Shown here piece after piece: positions 1 to 5,640 of a DNA stretch of 5,640 nt. The position numbers and the translations under genes were made by a program. Each line of letters starts with the position of its first letter. The first letter of the stretch is position 1. The DNA lies in NCBI GenBank assembly GCA_945919165.1, contig CAMEIZ010000114.1, forward strand, positions 1 through 5,640, read 5' to 3'. The notes beneath the pieces were generated by a model. That model worked only from the letters and a program-made list of their open reading frames with translations. It had not been told where the DNA came from and did no database searches. This DNA is from an uncultured Traorella sp. GTDB taxonomy: Bacteria > Bacillota_I > Bacilli_A > Erysipelotrichales > Erysipelotrichaceae.

Positions 1-664
1 TCTGTCAGTTTTTTTTCTATTGATTCGAATTATCATGGCTCCGGCTGTTTCTGATCCCACACAGCCATATTTGCGTGTAAAACAGGATTATATCTTAATG
101 CTGGTTCAATGTATATTGGGCGTGTTTGCCATGATTCTTCCTGATTTATTAGAAAAACACATGCATATTTCAATTCCTTCAAATATGATGATCCTGTATG
201 CTATGTTTTTATACTGTGCTATCTTTTTAGGAGAAGTAAGAAGTTTCTATTATAATGTACCGCATTGGGATACAATTCTGCATACTTTCAGTGGCGGAAT
301 GCTTGGAGCTTTGGGTTATTCCTTTGTAACCATTTTAAATAAATCAGATAAAATTCCCATGAATCTGAGTCCTTTGTTTGTCTGTGTTTTTGCTTTCTGC
401 TTTGCAGTTACGCTGGGTGTTTTCTGGGAAATCTATGAATTTAGCTTTGATGGCCTTTTAAAGCTGAATATGCAGAAATTCATGCTGGAAGACGGTACAC
501 CTTTAATCGGAAGAAATGCTCTCAGCGATACGATGAAAGATCTGATTGTTGACAGTTTAGGAGCTTTTATCATGTCGATTGTCGGATATATTTCATTAAA
601 ATATAAAAAAGGATGGATTGAAAACTTTCAGGTAAGAAAAGTCAAGAAAAAGAATATCATATAA
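1..664 (+). CDS. DUF2238 (YjdF)-like multi-pass membrane protein, 5' end outside window
   Basis: Membrane protein of unknown function, cut by the left edge. The frame is open from base 2, and the codons before the first possible starts (TTG at 20, ATG at 35) encode a hydrophobic run, LSVFFLLIRII, that looks like the end of a first membrane helix. No ribosome binding site precedes either codon, so the true start is probably upstream. Numbering from the TTG, further helices lie at about residues 23-42, 55-72, 88-106, 117-135 and 175-192, followed by a basic C-terminal tail. The signature residues are W83-D84-x3-H88 followed by SGG, the WEIYEF segment at 136-141 with D144, and D170-x3-D174-x3-D178 followed by LGA. 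I recall this pattern from DUF2238/YjdF-type proteins of Bacillota; the assignment is from memory, without a search. The cellular role is unknown. A terminator follows directly, so this gene is transcriptionally separate from the permeases downstream. Confidence 0.72.
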   Translation, partial: LSVFFLLIRIIMAPAVSDPTQPYLRVKQDYILMLVQCILGVFAMILPDLLEKHMHISIPSNMMILYAMFLYCAIFLGEVRSFYYNVPHWDTILHTFSGGMLGALGYSFVTILNKSDKIPMNLSPLFVCVFAFCFAVTLGVFWEIYEFSFDGLLKLNMQKFMLEDGTPLIGRNALSDTMKDLIVDSLGAFIMSIVGYISLKYKKGWIENFQVRKVKKKNII

Positions 665-674
665 ATGACAATTG

Positions 675-695
675 AACAGGCGAAAGTCTGTTTTT
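675..695 (+). terminator. Intrinsic terminator after the DUF2238-like gene
   Basis: A seven-pair stem (675-681 with 686-692, one G-U pair) closes on a GAAA tetraloop at 682-685, a stable GNRA-type loop closed by C-G. The 3' arm runs into five T residues at 691-695. It starts 10 bases after the TAA stop at 662-664, where a Rho-independent terminator is expected. The stem is short and the T tract modest, so termination may be incomplete. Confidence 0.7.
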
Positions 696-715
696 AATAA
701 ATGAATAATATAATA

Positions 716-744
716 TTAAAAAGAATAAATAAATAATATATAAT
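716..744 (+). promoter_or_regulatory. Candidate promoter for the permease pair, possibly giving a leaderless mRNA
   Basis: TATAAT at 739-744 is a perfect -10 hexamer, and TTAAAA at 716-721 matches four of six -35 positions with exactly 17 bases between. Transcription would start near 750-752, within a few bases of the ATG at 754. The tract from 691 to 755 holds only two G/C bases (703 and 723), so TATAAT-like words arise easily by chance: others lie at 709-714 and 750-755. A promoter is required somewhere here because a terminator lies just upstream, but the exact hexamers are uncertain. Confidence 0.4.
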
Positions 745-753
745 TATTATATA

Positions 754-2271
754 ATGAAAAGAATTCTTACTAGGATAAGATTGAATCTGATACGAAACTG
801 TAAATCAACATGTTTGAAAGGAGCTGTTTTTACAGTTCTTTTCTGTTTGTTATTTCTATCTGTTGGAATTAAAACAACAGCTTTGAATATGAAAGAAAAG
901 ATGTTTGCTCATCATCCGATTTATGTTTCTATTCATTCAAAAGTGAATCAATTTTTTGGTTATGATATTCAAACACAGGATTATTATCAGGATGTAAAAG
1001 AGTATTATACACTCATGAAGCAATTTTCAGATTCATCCTATATATCCTATTTTGATTTTAATCTGCTTGCTTTAGATGCCAAAGGAATGAATGTAGCACC
1101 GCTTAAGCTTTCATCAGAAGAGTTCTCATTGGCTATCACAGGTTCTTTTTCTTATCATGATGAAATTCTGGCTAAAGAAAGAGCTCAATGCTTTTTATCA
1201 GAGGAAATATGTTATTATCCATATCAAAAAATAAAAGGTGTTCAAGAGAGTAACTTTATTGATCTGAGATTTGATCAGATAACTTTACTAAATGACACAA
1301 AAAGTCGCAGTTTTACTTCTTTGGAACTGGATCAAGGTGAAGAGGTCTGTATCGTTCCTTATCAAACGTTGATTGAAAAAGTCATTCATGATGAAGTTTA
1401 TTATGAAAGTGTAGAAATTGGAGATAGGATTACCATCAGTGAATATGTGAAGAATCAAGAAGGTGAGTTAATTTATGTCAAACCTCATGAATTCAAAATA
1501 ATTGGCTTTTATGATACAAAAGATGGATTGGGACTTGATTTTAATGGCAATGATGGTTATAAGCAATTTCCAATCTATATTCCTTTAAAAAGCTATGAGT
1601 CTATGCTAAAAGATGTGATGCTTCAAGCAAATGTTTTACGCAGTGATAGTACTGTTAACAAGCCTCTTTTTTTAACTTCTTTTTCAATCTTTCAGGTTAA
1701 GGATGATGTAGGGCTGCATCAGTTTATACGCCAATTTAAAGAAAATCAGAATAATGATTTAGAATTAAGCTTTAATACGAATTTATCTTCCAAACTGGTT
1801 TCCATCAGTAATCTTGTTTCGATATCTGAAAGCTTTACTTATTTATCATATTTTTCACTAATCATCTGTCTGATCATTTTATTTATGGTGATTCTCTTTG
1901 ATGTGACGCATAAAAGAAATGAAATTGGTATTCTTTTGTCACTGGGTGAAAAAAAGGTCATGGTTGTCATGCAGCATGTTTGTGAGTTTATGATACTATT
2001 TGCTGTTTCCATTATGTTGGCTCTTGGAATCTTTAAAGTTATCAGTATACCGGTATACAACTATGTGGTTTCAATTGAAAGTGAAAAAAACATCGAAGAA
2101 AATCATTTCGGTCAGTTTGAAATAACATCACAGGAAACAGTTGATTCTTTATCTAATCAGTTTGTGATTGAGGCAGGTTCATCTGTTTTATTCATTCTTG
2201 TGTTTGAATCGTTTGTATTAATGCTGGATATTTGTTCGATTCGTCCAAAGGAACTGTTGAATGAGGAGTAG
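754..2271 (+). CDS. FtsX/MacB-type ABC transporter permease subunit, first of a pair
   Basis: Membrane subunit of an ABC transporter of the FtsX/MacB/LolCE fold; substrate unknown. The 505 residues show the family topology: a basic N-terminus, helix 1 at about 22-40, a large extracellular domain (about 45-360), and three C-terminal helices at about 362-384, 408-432 and 471-495. The extracellular part carries the MacB-core-like pattern of an 'IGDRITI' turn (222-228) followed by a 'FKIIGFY' strand (247-253). After helix 2 comes the cytoplasmic segment KRNEIGILLSLG (387-398), the family hallmark thought to contact the ATPase. The tail RPKELLNEE is also typical. The ATG at 754 is chosen because residues 1-20 supply the positively charged N-terminus before helix 1 and no other start lies between it and the upstream in-frame TAA at 730-732. 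It has no Shine-Dalgarno. The next gene, a sister subunit, begins three bases after the stop. No matching ATPase gene is present in the window. Confidence 0.85.
   Translation: MKRILTRIRLNLIRNCKSTCLKGAVFTVLFCLLFLSVGIKTTALNMKEKMFAHHPIYVSIHSKVNQFFGYDIQTQDYYQDVKEYYTLMKQFSDSSYISYFDFNLLALDAKGMNVAPLKLSSEEFSLAITGSFSYHDEILAKERAQCFLSEEICYYPYQKIKGVQESNFIDLRFDQITLLNDTKSRSFTSLELDQGEEVCIVPYQTLIEKVIHDEVYYESVEIGDRITISEYVKNQEGELIYVKPHEFKIIGFYDTKDGLGLDFNGNDGYKQFPIYIPLKSYESMLKDVMLQANVLRSDSTVNKPLFLTSFSIFQVKDDVGLHQFIRQFKENQNNDLELSFNTNLSSKLVSISNLVSISESFTYLSYFSLIICLIILFMVILFDVTHKRNEIGILLSLGEKKVMVVMQHVCEFMILFAVSIMLALGIFKVISIPVYNYVVSIESEKNIEENHFGQFEITSQETVDSLSNQFVIEAGSSVLFILVFESFVLMLDICSIRPKELLNEE
2264..2268 (+). promoter_or_regulatory. 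Ribosome binding site of the second permease, inside the end of the first
   Basis: AGGAG lies within the last codons of the upstream permease, six bases before the ATG at 2275. It fixes that ATG as the start and implies that the two permeases are translated from one message, with the second start reached directly from the first stop. Confidence 0.75.
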
Positions 2272-2274
2272 GAT

Positions 2275-3651
2275 ATGAAAAACTTTTTTTTGAAAAATAT
2301 CTGGATACATATTACAAGATGCAAAAAAGATACAGGAGTGATCTTTTCAATTGTTTTTTGTATCAGTTTCTTTTTATCGCTTTTATTTTTCTTTGGATTT
2401 ACTAAGGATTTGGAACAGCAATTATCTGAAAACATCTACACAATTATTGAAATTAAAGATCCTTTATTGTTTTATGATAGAAATGAGCTTGAAGAATTAG
2501 AAAAGAAAGGGAAACAGGCTGATGATGTTTTCTTTGGTTTTCTTAATGTGTTAGATGAAATTAATCAGAGTATGGAATTTGATTACTACAATTATAATAT
2601 TCAAGATCATTTTGATTATTCTTTGTTTGAGGATGATAGCGTAAAGCATGGAAGAGTATTTGGAGTCAGTCATACTCAATTTCTGAAGATGAATCAATAT
2701 GAATTAGTTGCCGGAAGATTTCTGAGTCAAGATGAGATTGATGAAGGAAAAAATGGAGTTGTTGTCAGTGATGAAATGAAAATCATGGATCATGGAATTG
2801 AAAGAAATGTTGAAATCGGGGATACATTGATTTTAAAAGATGAACATGATGAAAAGCTTCAGATTGAAGTAATTGGTATTTATCAAAGTACATATCAAGA
2901 TTATTATTTATCACAGGGAAAGGATGCGTTTATCAATTCAAATGGAATGTTGGTTTCAAATAAACTGTTATATCAATATCTTAATAAAAAAGATGATTTT
3001 GATTACGACAAAACAACATTGAATTGGAAAATATGGTGGGTACCCAGTGATGATCTCGCCTATTCTTCTTATCAAAAACTAATTGATGAAAAAATTAAGG
3101 ATTATGCCGCATTCGTATTATCGGATGAATCACTTCCATATCATATCGAATATACTGACAGAGGCACTTTAAGTATTTTAGAATCGATTTCAAAAGCTAA
3201 AACGATGTATCAGCTCATTTTGCTATGTGCTGTATTCATTCTTTCATTGTTGTTTTTTTCTGTGATTTATTACATATTAAGTAAAAAAATAAAAGAAATT
3301 GAAATCTATGTTTCATTGGGTCAATCAAAGAAAAACATTTTTCTTCATTATCTTTTGATTTGTCTGATAATTGGAGTTTTTGCTTCGCTGTGCGGTATGA
3401 TTGTCGGCTATGAAGTATCTCTTTCACTAAATCAGAATCTTTTTAGGCAAAATGCTGAATTGTATAATGAACTTGTGACATTGTCAGATTCTTTAAAGTG
3501 GAATCAAATGATCTCATCTTCTTTGTCGTTAAATTATCAATTTCATATATGGAATGCGATATGGATTTTTTTAGAGATTGTGGTGATTCTTGTATTATCT
3601 GTTTGGTTGGCAATCAGAAGAATTTTTCATCGAGTTGTTTTTAAAAAATGA
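2275..3651 (+). CDS. FtsX/MacB-type ABC transporter permease subunit, second of a pair
   Basis: Second membrane subunit of the same transporter; substrate unknown. The 458 residues have a basic N-terminus, helix 1 at about 20-42, an extracellular domain of about 265 residues, and helices at about 311-335, 353-382 and 427-447. The domain shows MacB-core motifs: VAGRFL (145-150) followed by an acidic stretch and GVVVSDE (161-167), then IGDTLIL (181-187) and IEVIGIYQ (197-204). The cytoplasmic segment KIKEIEIYVSLG (338-349) corresponds to KRNEIGILLSLG in the upstream protein. The shared topology and the similar N-termini (both begin MK and have an R-x-C-K stretch before helix 1) suggest divergent paralogues forming a heterodimer. 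A hydrophilic loop of about 45 residues separates helices 3 and 4. The extracellular domain is acidic and rich in Tyr. The gene is translationally coupled to the upstream one. No clear terminator follows the TGA at 3649-3651. Confidence 0.88.
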   Translation: MKNFFLKNIWIHITRCKKDTGVIFSIVFCISFFLSLLFFFGFTKDLEQQLSENIYTIIEIKDPLLFYDRNELEELEKKGKQADDVFFGFLNVLDEINQSMEFDYYNYNIQDHFDYSLFEDDSVKHGRVFGVSHTQFLKMNQYELVAGRFLSQDEIDEGKNGVVVSDEMKIMDHGIERNVEIGDTLILKDEHDEKLQIEVIGIYQSTYQDYYLSQGKDAFINSNGMLVSNKLLYQYLNKKDDFDYDKTTLNWKIWWVPSDDLAYSSYQKLIDEKIKDYAAFVLSDESLPYHIEYTDRGTLSILESISKAKTMYQLILLCAVFILSLLFFSVIYYILSKKIKEIEIYVSLGQSKKNIFLHYLLICLIIGVFASLCGMIVGYEVSLSLNQNLFRQNAELYNELVTLSDSLKWNQMISSSLSLNYQFHIWNAIWIFLEIVVILVLSVWLAIRRIFHRVVFKK

Positions 3652-3679
3652 AAAGGTAAGATAAAGCTTATGAAAAAAG

Positions 3680-3706
3680 TGTGATATAATAAGAACGTTT
3701 TAGGAG
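3680..3706 (+). promoter_or_regulatory. Extended -10 promoter and ribosome binding site of the ABC exporter
   Basis: TGTGATATAAT at 3680-3690 matches the extended -10 consensus (TRTGN followed by TATAAT) perfectly. No recognisable -35 hexamer lies 16-18 bases upstream, which extended -10 promoters can tolerate. The expected start point is near 3697. AGGAG at 3702-3706 is the ribosome binding site, nine bases before the ATG at 3716. The implied leader is about 20 bases, with no room for a riboswitch or attenuator. Confidence 0.62.
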
Positions 3707-3715
3707 AAAAAGAGT

Positions 3716-5434
3716 ATGATTCGACGTTTTATTCAATATTACAAGCCTCATAAGAAAATGTTTCTTTTGGATATGCTGGCAGCATTCTTGATTTCTGTGT
3801 GCGATCTGGTGTATCCGATGATTACCCGAAATATGCTGAATGAGTATATTCCCAATCAAAAGCTTCGACTTTTAGTGATGAGTGCGTTAATTTTGCTTTT
3901 GATTTATATGATTAAAATGCTGTTGACTTATTTTGTAAGCCTGTATGGTCATATGGTAGGAGTCAACATGCAGGCAGATATGCGAAAAGAAGTGTTTCAT
4001 CATCTTCAAAAGCTGCCATTTACCTATTATGATGAGCATGAAACCGGAACCATCATGTCCCGAATGGTCAATGATTTAATGGATGTTTCAGAACTGGCAC
4101 ATCATGGACCGGAAGATTTGTTTTTGTCAGTTATCATGATGGTGGGAGCGTTTATCTATCTGTGTACGATCAATATTGAGCTGACATTGATCATTTTTGC
4201 GTTTATTCCTGTTCTGGTTTATATATCTATGCAGGCTAGAAAAAGAATGGATGAAGCTTTTACTCAAAGTCGTGTACAGGTGGGAGTTATTAATGCTAAT
4301 CTGAATAATGCGATCAGTGGTATACGTGTGTCAAAGGCATTTCATAATGCTCATTATGAAGAGGAGAAATTCTTAATTGGTAATAATGCTTTTGTGAAGG
4401 CAAGAGAAAAAGCTTATCAAGCCATGGCTTTTTTTCACAGCAGTACGGGATTTATTATTGATTTATTAAATGTGGTGGTTTTGCTGGCTGGAGGTATTTA
4501 TACATATAATGGTTGGATTGTTTTTGGAGATTTTGTGACATATATGCTGTTTGTCAATAATTTTATTACTCCAATCAAAAAGCTGATTAATTTTGTGGAA
4601 CAGCTTGAAAGCGGTGCAACTGGTTTTAAACGTTTCTGTGAGCTTTTGGATCAGCCGATTGAAAAAGAAAATGAAAATGCCTGTGATTTGGAAAATGTCA
4701 AAGGACATATTGAGTTTGACCATGTATCCTTTAATTATGAAGAAGGGAAAGAGGTTTTACGTGATATTTCCTTAGATATTCAGCCTGGAAAACAGATTGC
4801 GTTAGTGGGACCCAGCGGCGGGGGAAAAACAACGATCTGTCATCTGATTCCGCACTTTTATCCTCTTGATGAAGGAGAAATCCGCATCGATGGAAAGAGT
4901 ATTCAATCCATTACCTATGAGTCATTAAGAAAGAATATTGGGATTGTTCAGCAGGATGTTTTCTTATTTACAGGTACGATCACAGAAAATATCGCATCTG
5001 GGGATTTGACAGCCAGTGATGAAGAAATCATTGAAGCAGCGAAAAAAGCCAATATTCATGATTATGTCATGAGCTTGGAAGATGGTTATGATACTCAGAT
5101 TGGAGAAAGAGGCGTCAAGCTTTCCGGCGGTCAGAAGCAGCGTATCAGCATTGCCCGTGTCTTCTTGAAAAATCCTGCCATTTTGATTTTAGATGAAGCA
5201 ACTTCAGCTTTAGACAATGCAACAGAAATACTGATTCAGTCAGCTCTTGATGAACTGTGCAAAGGCAGAACAACTCTTGTTGTGGCTCACCGTCTTTCTA
5301 CAATTAAGAATGCGGATGAGATTGTCGTGATTGAAAATCATCAGATCAGTGAACGGGGAACTCATGAAGAGCTTCTTCAGGCAAAGGGTCTTTATGCTCA
5401 GCTCTATGAATCACAATTTAGAGTTTCAAAGTAG
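3716..5434 (+). CDS. ABC exporter half-transporter, fused membrane and ATPase domains
   Basis: Half-size ABC exporter (MsbA/LmrA/BmrA type) of 572 residues, a normal length, expected to act as a dimer in the cytoplasmic membrane and export a lipid, drug or peptide; the substrate cannot be read from the sequence. An N-terminal elbow helix (RRFIQYYKPHKK) leads into a six-helix membrane domain (about 15-290), with the usual PFTYYDEHETGTIMSR segment (101-116). The ATPase domain starts near 331. It contains A-loop Tyr341, Walker A GPSGGGKTT (365-373), Q-loop VQQD (411-414), the GERG motif (463-466), signature LSGGQ (469-473), Walker B ILILDE (489-494) with catalytic Glu494, D-loop SALD (497-500) and switch His525. 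All catalytic residues are intact, so a homodimer would have two working ATP sites; heterodimeric exporters often carry one degenerate site. There is no partner exporter next to it and no peptidase or SAM-enzyme partner, so a housekeeping or multidrug-type exporter is the simplest reading. It is a different fold from the FtsX-type permeases upstream and is not expected to energise them. Confidence 0.95.
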   Translation: MIRRFIQYYKPHKKMFLLDMLAAFLISVCDLVYPMITRNMLNEYIPNQKLRLLVMSALILLLIYMIKMLLTYFVSLYGHMVGVNMQADMRKEVFHHLQKLPFTYYDEHETGTIMSRMVNDLMDVSELAHHGPEDLFLSVIMMVGAFIYLCTINIELTLIIFAFIPVLVYISMQARKRMDEAFTQSRVQVGVINANLNNAISGIRVSKAFHNAHYEEEKFLIGNNAFVKAREKAYQAMAFFHSSTGFIIDLLNVVVLLAGGIYTYNGWIVFGDFVTYMLFVNNFITPIKKLINFVEQLESGATGFKRFCELLDQPIEKENENACDLENVKGHIEFDHVSFNYEEGKEVLRDISLDIQPGKQIALVGPSGGGKTTICHLIPHFYPLDEGEIRIDGKSIQSITYESLRKNIGIVQQDVFLFTGTITENIASGDLTASDEEIIEAAKKANIHDYVMSLEDGYDTQIGERGVKLSGGQKQRISIARVFLKNPAILILDEATSALDNATEILIQSALDELCKGRTTLVVAHRLSTIKNADEIVVIENHQISERGTHEELLQAKGLYAQLYESQFRVSK

Positions 5435-5453
5435 AAATTCATGAAAAAATGAG

Positions 5454-5470
5454 TATAATAAAGAAGGAGG
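5454..5470 (+). promoter_or_regulatory. -10 box and strong Shine-Dalgarno before the M18 aminopeptidase
   Basis: TATAAT at 5454-5459 is followed by AGGAGG at 5465-5470, eight bases before the ATG at 5479. The Shine-Dalgarno is near-perfect and fixes the start. As a promoter the TATAAT is awkward: transcription starting six or seven bases downstream (about 5466) would begin inside the Shine-Dalgarno, and no -35 hexamer is evident. Either the start point is slightly upstream, or the gene is read through from the exporter, since no terminator is visible in the 44-base gap. Confidence 0.5.
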
Positions 5471-5478
5471 TTTTAATT

Positions 5479-5640
5479 ATGGAAAATAAAAATGCATGGG
5501 TAAAATATGAAGATAAACAGCCTGTTTTCGATTTCTCAGAAGGCTACAAAAAATTTATCAGTGACTGCAAGAGTGAACGTGAATGTGTCAGTGAAGCCAT
5601 TCGATTAGCCAAAGAAAATGGTTATCGTGATTTAAATGAA
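5479..5640 (+). CDS. M18-family aminopeptidase, N-terminal fragment cut by window edge
   Basis: The first 54 codons of a gene that continues past the right edge. The protein begins MENKNAWVKY, then has FDFSEGYKKFISDCKSERE (residues 17-35) and a helix ending AKENGYRDLNE. From memory this is the typical start of Bacillota M18 aminopeptidases annotated as 'aminopeptidase 1' (ApeA type): a KNAW motif, then F-x-F-S-E-G-Y-K-x-F, then (K/S)-x-E-R-E-C-V. Family members are cytoplasmic, zinc-dependent enzymes of roughly 450-470 residues that remove N-terminal residues from peptides and assemble into large oligomers. The metal ligands and catalytic residues lie beyond the window, so activity cannot be judged. 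The start is firm: a strong Shine-Dalgarno lies eight bases upstream. The exporter upstream ends 44 bases before it without a visible terminator, so partial co-transcription is possible. Confidence 0.82.
   Translation, partial: MENKNAWVKYEDKQPVFDFSEGYKKFISDCKSERECVSEAIRLAKENGYRDLNE

Noticed and set aside
20..22. TTG as the real start codon of the DUF2238-like gene
   Set aside because: There is no ribosome binding site in the bases before it, and the frame continues upstream as a hydrophobic helix to the window edge, so the gene most likely begins outside the window.
1839..2060. Open frame of 73 codons on the - strand
   Set aside because: It lies wholly antisense to the helix-rich end of the first permease, and its peptide resembles no family I know. 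The + strand frame is clearly a family protein.
2157..2435. Open frame of 92 codons on the - strand spanning the junction of the two permeases
   Set aside because: It is antisense to two well-supported genes and its Lys/Ser/Ile-rich peptide is what the complement of AT-rich coding DNA gives.
3037..3046. Ten-base palindrome TGGGTACCCA in the second permease
   Set aside because: It is short, inside coding sequence and unrepeated; chance is sufficient.
3652..3715. Possible terminator or riboswitch between the permease pair and the exporter
   Set aside because: No stem followed by a T tract is visible in this 64-base gap, and the leader after the -10 box is only about 20 bases.
3668..3859. Open frame of 63 codons on the - strand over the exporter start
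   Set aside because: It is antisense to the promoter, ribosome binding site and first helix of the exporter, with no recognisable domain.
4466..4775. Short open frames on both strands (- 4466-4723, + 4593-4775) inside the exporter
   Set aside because: Both sit in alternative frames of the linker between the membrane and ATPase domains of an intact, conserved exporter. They are chance frames.
3716..5434. The exporter as the missing ATPase partner of the FtsX/MacB-type pair
   Set aside because: Its ATPase domain is fused to its own six-helix exporter domain, and half-exporters dimerise with themselves or a similar protein. A separate promoter also precedes it.

Overview
The window is AT-rich, bacterial and densely coded, with almost everything on the + strand. 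Strong purine-rich ribosome binding sites, TATAAT-type -10 boxes and the protein types point to a low-GC member of the Bacillota. The style of the proteins and promoters fits a gut Erysipelotrichia-like lineage, but that placement is an impression from reading, not a computed result.

Layout from left to right: (1) the 3' part of a multi-pass membrane protein that reads as DUF2238/YjdF-like, running in from the left edge and ending at 664; (2) a compact intrinsic terminator at about 675-695, then a stretch of nearly pure A/T; (3) two consecutive permease subunits of the FtsX/MacB fold (754-2271 and 2275-3651), three bases apart and evidently one operon; (4) a short gap with a good extended -10 promoter, then a complete half-size ABC exporter with fused membrane and ATPase domains (3716-5434); (5) a 44-base gap with a strong Shine-Dalgarno, then the first 54 codons of an M18-family aminopeptidase that leaves the window on the right.

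How they fit together: the two FtsX/MacB-type subunits would form a heterodimeric membrane channel or mechanotransmitter needing a separate ATPase, and no such ATPase is encoded here. The exporter at 3716 carries its own complete nucleotide-binding domain and belongs to a different ABC fold, so it should not power the pair. The exporter and the aminopeptidase look like ordinary chromosomal genes, each possibly with its own promoter.

No RNA gene, CRISPR array, insertion sequence or riboswitch was recognised, and no non-coding stretch exceeds 100 bases. I see no convincing new multi-gene system. The points most worth a second look are the VanZ-like spacing of polar residues in the first protein, the ATPase-less permease pair, and the first permease's start, which has no ribosome binding site and may be leaderless.
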